From NCBI RefSeq assembly GCF_963675165.1, contig NC_087386.1, forward strand, positions 4,966,169-5,030,168: 64,000 nucleotides of DNA, in the 5' to 3' direction. The translations under genes and the position numbers were made by a program. This stretch comes from Halichondria panicea. Taxonomy: Eukaryota; Porifera; Demospongiae; Suberitida; Halichondriidae. Below the pieces are notes generated by a model that was not told the DNA's origin, did no database searches, and worked only from the letters and a program-made list of their open reading frames with translations. This document shows positions 12,101 to 20,515 of the stretch, piece after piece (position 1 is the first letter of the stretch; the number at the start of each line of letters is the position of its first letter).

Positions 12101-15100
12101 TTCAAAACGACTCTAAATTGTGGGCACCTGAGGCACCTAACGGTCGTCAAAGAACAGCTGTTTCATTCCTACGAATCTGAATCCTTACAAGGTACAGTGA
12201 CTCACCGCCCAGTTGCTAGGCAACTTCCCGTCCAAGAGAAGACGAGCATCTGTGTTCCAGTAAAGGGACAAACAACTCATGTGCACAAGCTGTGGGGGGA
12301 CAATACTCGTTCTAGTATTATATTCTTGTACACGTTAAACTCTTGTAAAGTTCTACATCCTCTGAACATGATAATAATAATTTTATGCGTAAGAAAGCTC
12401 TGGTATTAATTTTGTGGTAAAATGGGAGTAATAATCAAGCGTGAGACGTGTTTTATGAAATGTACGGGCACAAGCGCGAATTATCACGACGACCCCTTTA
12501 CCAAATTATCTCTCTAGGCTACGGCGACCGTGTAATAAAAATGAAAGGGACGTACTGTATAACTTTTATTACACGCTTGTAAACTTGATGATGTGATACA
12601 AAAAGAACACAGTACCTGAATCACAAGCTCAGTAGTGACTTAGGCCCGAGGGCCGCAGAAGGAAACCACGGTGGTGTTACCGTGGAACCATGGTGGTATT
12701 ACCAAGGAGACCATGGTAATAATCACAAGCCAACACTCACTGTACCTTATAGATAAGCTGCGAGACAGGGTCGACATCCTGACCTCCAATCACATAGTTA
12801 CTATCTGTGCTCTGTTGTGAGGGGAAAATTCATAATCATGATGACTATCTCAATCCTCCATGGTCTTTAAAGTACATGTAATAGCTACCTCAAGCTGGAG
12901 CATAGCTAGACTAGCTGACTAGATGGACATGGCTATATAGCTAGAATTAGCTTGCCTAATTAATGGTCTATTACACGAGAAAGGACACATAATTCCATTA
13001 ATTATTGAAAAGCAACAGGTTTGGGGAAGTGTTCATTATAACACCACACCATTAAGCAGCTCACCTGGACAACCAGACTGTCCAGCGTAACGCCCACACT
13101 GAACGGATGGGAGGGGTCAGTCACCTAGGGTACAGAGAAATTATGTGAATGCGTATACATACATGTAAGGAAGCAAGACCAAACGCTTACCCCATCCTCA
13201 AACGTTACATGAATGTTTCTGACGGTCACCTATATTGTGTGTGTGAGTGTGTTTGTGGGTGTAGGTGTGAGAGTGTTGTGAGTGTGTGTGGGTGTGGGTG
13301 TGTGGGTGTGGGTGTGGGTGTGCGTAGGAGAATACAATGAGTTTCAGATGGTGTTACACAATATCTAGGTGCAAAAAATAAAGGTGAAAAAAAGCAAATG
13401 TAGGCAAACATTGTAAGCTGCACTACCTTGACCTCATTTAAGTCAGCACTTAGACGTCACCTCATGTAGGAACACCAAGTTGTACAATTCATTCGTTCTT
13501 GCTACATATTTATTACACAGGGAACATGCTATACATAGACTGATAAAAAATGGAGCTGTCACATACGTACATGTACTATTCTCCATCACTAGTACAAACA
13601 CTTCTCACTTGAACATTCCTGATGATCTGTGTCACCAGCTTCTCCACAAGGCCGGGGGCTTGGTTCTTCTTGTCTGCATGGTAACAATACACATTACACG
13701 CACTAATTACTAATACTATGTATCTGTACAATTAAGTGTTCAGCATTTTGAAAAAAAATTACCAATACCAGTACAACTACTCACTATCTCAAAAGAACTT
13801 TATATTAATTAGGCAAGCCGCTCACCATTCCCCAACCATTTCTATATAGCAGATGGACACTTCGATCTACCAAAAGTAATATTTTGCTACTTTACTCAAA
13901 CCTACATGTATAGTATACTGCCAACACAGTGAGGAGAAATATCACTGGTAACGAAAGTTATAAAAATGCAATGCCAAAAAACGGGCGCATGTACAATTTC
14001 TGGCATTTTATGAACAGTACCTTTTGTTTCCAAGGTCTTTTTTCTAGCGTCTTCGATTTTCTTCAACTGTCTGTCTTTGTTGTCCTTCTTCTCCCGAGCA
14101 TCTCTCTCTGCATCGTACTTGGCAGCTGCATGGGTGAAGCAAACAGTTGGCTGTTATAATTGTTGAATGTGAATAGTGGAGCCAAATGTGGGAAGGAATC
14201 TTAAATGCAAATTTGGGACAATTTCTCAGTTACAAATACATGATGTAATAGTTATTATGTTACCCCATTTCAAAGGTATTTCCTTAAACAAACTGTTTTA
14301 TCTGCCCATGTCACAGAATTGGTAAGGTCACAACACTCTGTATCTACAGTCGAGTGTTGTACTCAACGAAGTACAGGGAATTAACAAACCATGCATGCAA
14401 TATACAAGACACCCATCAGTTGTTACAGTAGTACACACATAATGTAAGTAGTACGTTGTACGCAATGTTACGAGCACGATCTACTAATTAAGGCCCACCA
14501 TCCCTCAGCTCTAGATATTATAGCAATTGATGCAACCATTTACCAGAGGCAGGCCCAGCTACCACAAAGAGGCCATCCACCTCAGCCACTACTGGAGCAC
14601 CGTACAAGTTAGACCAGGGGATCTTCAAGCGAAGTTTGTCTGCAATAGAAATAATATTAAGCATCAACTACACCACAACTGTGTGCATTTAGGAAAGTGC
14701 CAACATACAATACAAATCAGTACTTACCTAAATGTCCTCCAAATATCCTCACAGGCAAGTTGAGCTCATCCTGTAGATTATATAATTAATGTTTACTCAA
14801 TAATTGCTCTACACACGCACCAGTGCATTTTCCTTGAGGTCAAGTCTTTCCAAAAGCACATCACCTGAAATCAGCAACAGTTCTTTAACAGTAACAACCA
14901 TTAATAGTGTCAACCATTAATAGTATACACTAGGTATAATTTTGAGCGAAGCGAGGCTCTAATCGGGTCACGTTGAGATTTTGGAGAGAGAAAAAAGGAT
15001 GACGATAGACACTGCTGATCAATCGAGCTAGTGGCTCTGGTTGCTGCAGACTGTAACGGTTCTACTTCAAAGTTGGAGGACGTGTTAGTGATTGTACTAG

Positions 15101-16095
15101 GACAAATCAGCTCCATTGTACAGCTCAGAAAGTCCTCAAGCCTTTTGCTCATAGCTAGACAATAGTTCTTAAATCGATCATTGACCTACAATCATTCTAG
15201 CACCGCCCAGCTACCTAGCTGTTGATCAGAGTGATGATTATGCGTAGCGAGGTTGCACTCTAGTCTACGTGTATCCGTAGTTACATTTTATATTGAAGAG
15301 CCCCCTGAAAAGTCAACAAATTTGTGTTGTGCTATACGGAGGTGTTACTGGTGGTAGACAGTAACATTTAAAAAGGGTGGGGCTCGATTACGCGTAATAT
15401 CCCATATTAAAATTTTTTTTATAATTGTAGTCTCCACCCTTTATTTTTATCCCACAATTTCATATGTATAATCCGTATTCACCCGAATTACCGGGACACT
15501 CTATTCTAAGGGACACTTTGGACTTACGTAATTTTTTTCACTCTATATTGAGGAACAACAGGAAATGTAAATATTTTTAGACGTCCCGATCGAAAAAGAG
15601 CATGCCCCTAACGTCAGCTCAATAGAGACTCAAAACTCTTAGAAACTCTCTGGATTCTACTCTCTGGCACCGTAATACGTCACTGACGGTTGAAGACACC
15701 CCTTTGTAGACATGGACCCCGCGTACACAGCTTCTAAACTGCACGAAAGACATTTTAGCTGCAGAGCTAGCCTCGGCCTGGAATCGAGGCTGCGTACGTA
15801 CCTTAAATGAGGAAATATTCGTTCTAATTACTACGGGACACCCTATAATACAAGGACACTTCGACTTTAACATAATATTTGTTGCTCTATTCCAAGGGAC
15901 ACTGCAAGCCGTAATTATTTTTTTGTGTCCCAGTAATTCGGGTGAATACGGTAATTATTATGGTGCCAGAATCAAATTTATAGCTCAAAACCAACCTCCA
16001 AATATTCCAACTTTCAGCTGAGAAGCATCCAGATTTTTCACATATGAGCCTAGGAAACGGTTCAATAGGTCCACTAACACCCCTTCAAACACCAT
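132..16095 (-). CDS. VPS13: VPS13-like lipid-transfer protein, copy A, exons 1-15 (3' part outside window)
   Basis: VPS13 proteins are bridge-like lipid-transfer proteins at membrane contact sites; the N-terminus forms the chorein domain. Minus-strand exons: 15996-16095 (start codon), 14821-14864, 14728-14770, 14544-14639, 14021-14125, 13609-13673, 13191-13229, 13065-13124, 12746-12811, 12206-12289, 11991-12048, 11676-11803, 11129-11322, 1293-1377, 132-194. Every junction has GT/AG sites and matching phase, giving 410 open codons. Recognised motifs include [19 protein letters not shown] at the N-terminus, [47 protein letters not shown] and [14 protein letters not shown], which match VPS13A/C better than B or D. 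The intron between exons 13 and 14 is about 9.75 kb and contains two plus-strand protease genes and several transposons. Exon 9 boundaries are the least certain. The gene continues beyond the left edge. Confidence 0.9.
491..996. mobile_element. MITE-like element with ~37-bp terminal inverted repeats in a VPS13 intron
   Basis: Positions 491-527 and 959-996 are inverted copies (core accatagatagagtagaa) with a one-base length difference, separated by about 430 bp of non-coding sequence. A single related arm is at 18876-18912. No transposase is visible. It sits between VPS13 exons 14 and 15. Exact ends and target-site duplication are not clear. Confidence 0.6.
1293..1377 (-). other. VPS13: VPS13 copy A exon 14, downstream of the protease-bearing intron
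   Basis: An 85-bp exon entered in phase 2, reading [19 protein letters not shown] and then SDTLQGELD before a GTAAGT donor. It completes the split Arg codon left by exon 13 at 11129, so the 9.75-kb intron is supported by phase as well as by VPS13 family order. Confidence 0.8.
1722..1897. repeat. 22-bp minisatellite, 8 copies
   Basis: Eight complete head-to-tail copies of a 22-bp unit beginning gaaaccaggaggtcaagag, essentially identical to one another. Homologous positions upstream of proteases 2 and 4 (about 6549 and 24072) have only about one unit, so the array expanded locally. Confidence 0.95.
2843..2849 (+). promoter_or_regulatory. TATA box of protease gene 1
   Basis: TATAAAA lies 65 bp before the ATG at 2908, in a block conserved upstream of proteases 2 and 4. 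Confidence 0.75.
2908..4224 (+). CDS. S1B (V8-like) serine protease with C-terminal trefoil-like domain, paralog 1
   Basis: Intronless, 438 aa. The protease domain has the chymotrypsin-fold triad: His87 in TAAHN, Asp133 in YDYGL, Ser205 in GQSGSP, the pattern of staphylococcal V8-type glutamyl endopeptidases. GVHTYG after the serine resembles the substrate-binding histidine motif of that family, so Glu/acidic specificity is possible (inference). The C-terminal ~185 residues have spaced repeats of the type NCQY ([21 protein letters not shown]) and YLRCY, suggesting a beta-trefoil. No signal peptide or membrane segment is seen, so a cytosolic protein is expected. Relative to the other three paralogs it carries 26 extra N-terminal residues, partly encoded by telomere-like repeats (2995-3012). 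It lies antisense inside the large VPS13 intron. The ATG follows a TATA box by 65 bp. Confidence 0.85.
   Translation: MAKLAERIQCIIQQGRDDRVNVYPVTSSLNPNPNPPSVQQSKAATPVYSPPYNWICHLNIDDTYGATGFKINLPHVNNYTVVVTAAHNLWIDGSYANKVKLKYPGKAEVVEAIAKNLYVPPEYKNPNDTPNYDYGLIFYLDHESCNDGFGWTTEIKDEELLGRIVTICGYPADKQNRSMWITGTDITKVHPLRIEYLTDTMPGQSGSPIYTWYHGCLTVVGVHTYGDAEYNFGRRFGLQMISRFVKKMNCLKALQSVAFPNVYLRCYKRKESFDGEKINCQYLEPGDLGKFYIYPVYMPPSSAHADILPKFVIESANTEDLFLRLEIEGMTQNDKYVGGGKVYSSVCEDSKVNETEMFYLRKETREDAVYSFISVAYPTCRIRVDGRNVRRNEPNGSGKVNCQYYALNKSTGPYFEGLKKTYKSAEDEERIRIQMLIK
2995..3012 (+). repeat. Telomere-like AACCCT x3 inside the coding sequence of protease 1
   Basis: Three perfect AACCCT units, in frame, encode the NPNPNP part of the paralog-specific N-terminal insertion (insertion about 2990-3053). 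The other three paralogs lack the whole insertion. Confidence 0.9.
4225..5370. other. 3' flank of protease 1 with fragments of other repeats
   Basis: No gene seen. 4225-4900 is shared almost base for base with the 3' flank of protease 3 (21755 onward), and in part with protease 4. It holds the small inverted-repeat element at 4352-4448. 5021-5052 is the right end of a CAGTAGAACC-type element, and 5053-5360 resembles the sequence flanking the full element at 9981-10253, so this flank was assembled by unequal recombination between repeats. Confidence 0.65.
4352..4448. mobile_element. Small foldback element (97 bp)
   Basis: Arms 4352-4370 and 4430-4448 are inverted copies (gtttctacatgatttagaa) with one or two mismatches, around gtagtatcccgaacgtagtg. 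The same element is at 21888-21984 and 26332-26428 downstream of proteases 3 and 4. Confidence 0.7.
5371..5584. mobile_element. Long imperfect hairpin element, first copy
   Basis: About 214 bp folding on itself around gctaaaaatatttttagc (5477-5494). The arms share gtataaaagaagagagggc, gcatgcaactcca and gagttcaaacgtgggcgga. The 79-codon open frame at 5397-5636 is a by-product of the hairpin. Duplicated unchanged at 22895-23108. Confidence 0.8.
5585..7379. other. Intergenic sequence between proteases 1 and 2
   Basis: No gene seen. The region is nearly identical to 23109-24905. The part from about 6505 is the shared protease upstream module, including one minisatellite unit and a run of 10 C at 6995-7004. 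Short open frames here match nothing recognisable and are interrupted in related copies. Confidence 0.6.
7380..7386 (+). promoter_or_regulatory. TATA box of protease gene 2
   Basis: TATAAAA 65 bp before the ATG at 7445, in the same context as in paralogs 1 and 4. Confidence 0.75.
7445..8689 (+). CDS. S1B (V8-like) serine protease with C-terminal trefoil-like domain, paralog 2
   Basis: Intronless, 414 aa. Triad His61 (TAAHN), Asp107 (YDYGL) and Ser179 (GQSGSP) intact; protease domain about residues 26-225, trefoil-like C-terminus about 232-414 with the INCQY and VNCQY repeats. It starts at a [12 protein letters not shown]-terminus with TATA box and leader shared with paralogs 1 and 4. Odd points: the loop before the serine reads DTWAGQSG rather than DTMPGQSG, and a KKST duplication sits near the C-terminus. 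Its 3' flank differs from that of paralogs 1 and 3, and resembles the distal flank of paralog 4. Function and substrate are unknown; activity is expected from the intact triad. Confidence 0.85.
   Translation: MAELAEKIQQGRDDRVKVDPMTFPPYNWICHLNIDDKYGATGFKINLPHVNNYTVVVTAAHNLWIDNSYPNKVTLKYPGKDEVIEAIAENFYIPKEYDNPDDTPNYDYGLIFYLDHESCNDGFGWTTEIKDEELLGRIVTICGYPGDKQIRSMWITGTDITKVHPLRIEYLTDTWAGQSGSPIYTWYHGYWTVVGVHTYGGDEYNFGRRFGLQMISRFVKKMNCLKALQSVAYPDAYLRCYKRKESFDGEKINCQYLEPGDLGKFYIYPVYMPPSLAHADILPKFVIESANTEDLFLRLEIEGMTQNDKYVGGGKVYSSVCEDSKVNETEMFYLRKETREDAVYSFISVAYPTCRIRVDGRNVRRNEPNGSGKVNCQYYALNKSTKKSTGPYFEGLKKAYRSAKDEERIQMLIK
8879..9427. mobile_element. Putative TIR element shared by both copies, copy A
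   Basis: Bounded by a perfect 15-bp inverted repeat, cagtgaggattataa at 8879-8893 and its complement at 9413-9427. No coding sequence. The copy-B counterpart is 26760-27321. Target duplication not evident, so the element status is tentative. Confidence 0.5.
9544..9852. mobile_element. Tc1/mariner- or pogo-type MITE, insertion only in copy A
   Basis: 309 bp with TIRs beginning CAGTAGAACCTCGATTATCC, flanked by TA at 9542-9543 and 9853-9854. The equivalent place in copy B (about 28153-28156) reads straight through with a single TA, giving an empty site. Non-autonomous, no transposase. Confidence 0.88.
9981..10253. mobile_element. Pogo/Tc1-type MITE shared by both copies, copy A
   Basis: 273 bp, TIRs CAGTAGAACCTTGATTATCC and its near-complement, TA on both sides (9979-9980, 10254-10255). 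Present at the same site in copy B (28290-28562), so it predates the split of the copies. Same family as 9544-9852. Confidence 0.85.
10318..10857. mobile_element. 540-bp foldback (Tc1/mariner-type) MITE, insertion only in copy A
   Basis: Very long TIRs, over 200 bp, nearly perfect, starting CTCAGGTACATTAAGGACTG, with a short spacer near 10540-10615. Flanked by TA at 10316-10317 and 10858-10859. Copy B has the empty TA site at 28625-28626. No coding capacity. Confidence 0.92.
13233..13323. repeat. GT-rich microsatellite beside VPS13 exon 7, copy A
   Basis: Irregular (GT)n/(GGGTGT)n. On the minus strand it is a pyrimidine-rich CACACC tract immediately upstream of the exon 7 acceptor, so length changes could affect splicing. 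The copy-B counterpart at 30994-31094 differs in repeat number. Confidence 0.9.
15473..15951. mobile_element. 479-bp TIR element, insertion only in copy A (VPS13 intron 1)
   Basis: TIRs of 27 bp beginning CCGTATTCACCCGAATTAC with one mismatch, flanked by TAAT at 15469-15472 and 15952-15955. Copy B lacks the element at about 33185-33195. Internal sequence repeats ctctattc-aagggacact. No transposase seen; the superfamily is uncertain. Confidence 0.85.
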
Positions 16096-16494
16096 GCTTC
16101 AGCCCTAGCTAGCTAGCTTAGAGCTTTTATAGTGATCTCGTAGCTGCAATTCACATGCACAATCCCGTGCAGTTTTCAGACTCGATTGGCTGAAAGGTCA
16201 AAGTTCCAACAAAACGACCACCAGGAGACTTTACTTTATCGCCTTATCAGATCATAGTCACGATCCCCTTTCTCAATTGAGAGCGGCCTGGAATCGAGGC
16301 TATATATACATGTACATGTTAGGTCAATCAGCTAATGAACTCTTGCAGGAGAATCTTCATACACTCCTGACTCTTGGTACTGGTATTATGAAGAGAATAG
16401 TCATGTACATATAAACATGATCACAATGATAGCACACATATTAGCGCTAATCAGCTAGCTATGTCCATGTCCTTTTTAGTTCAGAGTTCTTGGT

Positions 16495-16788
<294 letters not shown>

Positions 16789-18060
16789 ATAATGAGATGG
16801 AGAGCTTATTAATGACATAATTATTATCGAGGAAATTTTAATGATAGGGTAAGGAACATCAAATTTAGCCTCTACACAGGCTCTCCTTTTTCTGTTCTTT
16901 ATCACAATTGTTCAATAAGATAAAATACTGTATTAATCGTTCAATGAGATAAATACGGTATTAATTGGAGGAATAAAGAAAGAAATAGGCGTAGAGTTAG
17001 GAAAAAGGAGAGCCTGTATCGGGAAGTTGCGTGAGGGTAGAAGGGTGGTAGAAGGGTGAAAATGAGCGTGGGCATGCTGAGCTAGAGATGTTGGACTGCC
17101 CACGCAGAGATCTATGACTAATAAAACTTTGCCTGCAGCAAGCTGGACATGGACTTGGAACTGGAAGTTTGCAAGCACTAGAGCTAGCTATACCTTAGGC
17201 TTAGCTAGATGATCTACTAGTCTAGATTGTGTGTTCAGATTCTATCCTATTCTATCAGACTACTATCACCTTTTCTTGTGTCTTTCTACATGCTATAGTC
17301 TATAGTATAGGTCAAGTCATCATTATCATATAGCAGGTAGCTACTGCCACCAGAGCTGGCCACGCTGGTTCTCTGATCTGACTTGCAGCACAGCTAGCTT
17401 GTCTCAGTATACAGTACAGTACAGTCTTATTGACTCTGAATGCGTGGGAGAATACCTTACGTCACGATTGTGGGCTACATATCGCCCACGTTCATAAAAA
17501 TCCTTGTGGATCACGCGATTTCCCAAACCAGGCCTTACTTTTCTTAACTGTACGCCCATTTATTTCTTTGCTGCCTCACTATGTCTTTCTATGATTTATG
17601 GATGAACAGTGACAACAGCAAGAAAAAGTAAGGCCTGGGAATAAGGCTACATCAAATTCACAAAAGACAACTATAATTATATCAAGGAAATTTATGATAT
17701 GGTAAGGAGCATCAAATGCACAAAAGACAAACTGGCAAGATTATGATATGGTAAGGAGCATCAAATGTACAAAAGACAAACTGGCAAGGAATTGTGATAT
17801 GGTAAGGAACACACATGCACAAAAGACAAACTGGCAAGGGATTATGATATGGTAAGGAGCATCAAATGTACAAAAGACAAACTGGCAAGGAATTGTGATA
17901 TGGTAAGGAACATCAACTTCACAATCAACTTCACAATCAAAAAGTTACAAAAAAAATTATACAACGACTATAAAACACCGGCCACCACACCAACACCAAC
18001 ACACCTTCCTAGTTGTATAGAGCCCTCCATCTTGTCCAAGAGAGCCTAGAAGGCACTCAC
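16789..18060. other. Junction region between copies A and B
   Basis: No gene seen. It contains an inverted pair, aggctctcctttttc near 16880 against its complement near 17005-17015, suggesting a small MITE, and a ~50-bp tandem repeat at 17694-17910. VPS13 similarity from the right ends at about 18061 and ubiquitin similarity from the left at about 16788, so the duplication boundary lies here. Confidence 0.6.
17694..17910. repeat. ~50-bp tandem repeat, about 4-5 units
   Basis: The word tatggtaaggagcatcaaat followed by acaaaagacaaactggcaag recurs at spacings of 49, 51, 50 and 51 bp (ggtaagg at 17701, 17750, 17801, 17851 and 17902). A degenerate extra unit starts near 17651. Confidence 0.85.
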
Positions 18061-18251
18061 AAACGAGCCCTTATCAAAATCCTCGGTCCCTTCAGAGATG
18101 CTGTCAGCGTGGAGGAAGTTGTTCTTCACCTTCAAGCGGCAGCAATGAAGGCGGCCTGACTGAGAGCACTGAGGGGTAACACTAGAACAGGGGCAAACAC
18201 GGTGATGTCTAGACCAACACGACTAGAGCTCTGCTCTCTTAGTGCCTCGGC
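18061..18251 (-). pseudogene. VPS13: Frameshifted VPS13 mid-region exon
   Basis: From the acceptor at 18252 the frame reads AEALREQSSSRVGLDITVFA then PVLVLPLSALSQAAF and reaches TGA. The expected continuation RLKVKNNFLHADSISEG is in another frame up to the donor at 18060. In VPS13 proteins these two blocks are contiguous, linked by a D-L-G-type turn, which is what is missing here. Confidence 0.75.
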
Positions 18252-19994
18252 CTGTGCAGGTGTGTGTATGAGAAGGTGGGTGATTTTACGAGCTTAAACT
18301 GAAAAAAAATGTTTGAACACAGATACATTGATGAAACCATAGTTCCCAATAGAATATTACTTCACTCGAATCGGAAGCAATGCTATTAGCTAACTTTATA
18401 CAATAATTATTGCTCACGGTTCTAGTGGCTGTCTTTGCAGCTGCCTCTTTTGCCAAGTCAATCGTTTTCTGGTCCAATTTAAGTTGTGTCAAAATCTCGT
18501 TTACAAATCCCTGCAATAGAAATTAAATGGACAAAATAAGTTGAGATAAGTAATTTGGAGAACCTGTACATGTACATGCAGCTGACACCTTGATCTTATT
18601 AAGGAGAATTGTGACCTTCAACCTTCGAACTTTGGCCTTGACGCTGAGGTTAGCTGTATTGAGGTCGGTCTTGGGAGCGTTCTTCAACAACCTGTGAATG
18701 CACAAAGCATTAATACAATATTGAACGTGAAATACATATTTATTACACTGTGGAGGTTTTGGGTCAATTACCGGCTTGTTTGCAGTATAAAGAGAGAGTG
18801 ACTACAACGAACTATTTTATCACTACAGTGGAGCTTATAAATGCAGGCTCCCTGATATAAGAATACCTCCATTCAACCATAGATAGAACAGTAGGAGGGA
18901 TTGGAAACGAAAATGTTTGCGTGAAACACTCTGCGTTATAGGGTGTGGCTAAAACTACAAAGGATTATTTTTATAGTCAGCATGCTCATTACCTGTCTTG
19001 ACTGCTCTACAATGTGCTGTGCATAGAAACAGTGAAATTGATCACTTTTAATGTTGATTTTTCTAAAAAGTCGACTAAGCCACTCAGCCACTATCACTAA
19101 ATCTATAAAAATCCTCACTTATCCTCACTCACTTGGTGAGTGCTCCATTCTCTGGTACTATCAGGTAGGGAGAGTGTAGAAGCACGTGACAGAATCTTGT
19201 ACGATAAGTATACGAATACACGCTTTGTGCAATATACAAACATGACTGTATGTGGACATACACATAAACATCAAAGGAAACCACATTTACTATCAGTACA
19301 AATTATCCCATACATACACCATATAATCTGGTTAATAAGCGCATGCACCTATAGAGGAAGGAGCAGACCTCTATGCACCGATGCGCTTATATAGAGATTA
19401 ACCACGCCCATGACGTTTCAATGACGCATGCATGTGCACTTTTCTATTAGCTGGATCGTTCGTTGTCTGCAAGAGGTCTATAGTCATATCAGTAGTAACA
19501 CACAACTAGTGAAGGAGATTTCTCATCTTAAAGAAGTGTGGAGACCTATAGTTGTTGGGCAGTGAACTGTGCTGAGAACCATGCGCCTTCTATTGAGGCT
19601 CTTGGTCTGTTAACCAGTATGCGCCTATTAGTTGATGTGCGCTTATTTACGATATACCTGCTGGCCAGAAGGGTCAGATCACATAAATGAAGTAAGTGCT
19701 TCAAGCACATGAAGTACCTTTTTTTGTCCGATAGAGTGTTCAAGTCCCGCCCTTCCATGTGTCTTGGCCTCCTCCAGTCTAGACGAGGCAGCTGCCGATA
19801 ATCTGTATGGGTAGGAGGTGGGGTTAATATAGCAACCTGCACGGGCTCCTATTAGATGTCATTTTGATTGTTTATTAACAGTTAAATACATATACATGTA
19901 GTTCCGAGTGCATTGAGCACATTACTGTGTTTTGCAAGTTGCTTGTCATTGTGCACAGTAAATGGGCGTTGTCTATAGTACTACTGTGGTTACT

Positions 19995-20177
19995 GTGTAG
20001 CAGGTGGTCTAACACCTCTTATTAGGTGGCGTGTAGCAGGTGGTCTAACACCTCTTATTAGTTTAGCAGTGCAAGCAGCCATTTACGGAACAGATGCTTG
20101 CACTGCTAAACTAATAAGAGGTGTTAGACCACCTGCTACACGCCACCTAATAAGAGGTGTTAGACCACCTGCTACAC
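19995..20177. repeat. Perfect palindrome, 82-bp arms, 19-nt spacer
   Basis: 19995-20076 is the exact reverse complement of 20096-20177, with 20077-20095 as loop. Each arm itself contains two direct copies of a ~39-bp unit (gtgttagaccacctgctaca core). Confidence 0.95.
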
Positions 20178-20459
20178 GCCACCTAGTCATACCCAGTGGT
20201 CCAAACGTGCAAGTAGTATTTGGTGATGCTACACTTCATTACTGCTAAACTAAACAGATGCTTGCACTGCTAAACTAATAAGAGGTGTTAGACCACCTGC
20301 TACACGCCACCTAATAAGAGGTGTTAGACCACCTGCTACACGCCACCTAGTCATACCCAGTGGTCCAAACGTGCAAGTAGTATTTGGTGATGCTACACTT
20401 CATTACCGTCAAGCCATTTACGGAACAGATGCTTGCACTGCTAAACTAATAAGAGGTGT
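20089..20459 (+). repeat. 164-bp direct repeats with an unidentified peptide-coding frame
   Basis: 20089-20242 recurs at 20253-20406, and a third partial copy is at 20415-20459. On the plus strand the unit reads through as VIPSGPNVQVVFGDATLHY, then (R)QAIYGTDACTAKLIRGVRPP and ATRHL, about 45 residues. The frame is open without an ATG from 20254 until a TGA just inside the protease 3 leader. I do not recognise the peptide; it may be a scrap of a transposon or host protein. Confidence 0.75.
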
Positions 20460-20515
20460 AATAACTTGCAACTCTGAAACTATACACATGCACAATCTGC
20501 TAAGGCTAAGCAAAA

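Larger units (their letters stand above)
19803..20515. other. Region upstream of protease 3: palindrome and repeats replacing the usual promoter
   Basis: The usual upstream module with the TATA box is absent. Similarity to the other protease leaders begins only at about 20463. To the left lie an 82-bp-arm palindrome and 164-bp direct repeats (listed separately). No TATA box seen before the ATG at 20516. Confidence 0.75.

Noticed and set aside
12080-12409. 109-codon plus-strand frame, conserved in copy B
   Set aside because: It overlaps VPS13 exon 10 antisense and is conserved only because the block is duplicated; no domain recognised.
20089-20459. Regularly repeated units considered as a CRISPR-like array
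   Set aside because: Only two and a partial copies, 164 bp long, with no short repeat/spacer alternation, in a eukaryotic setting.
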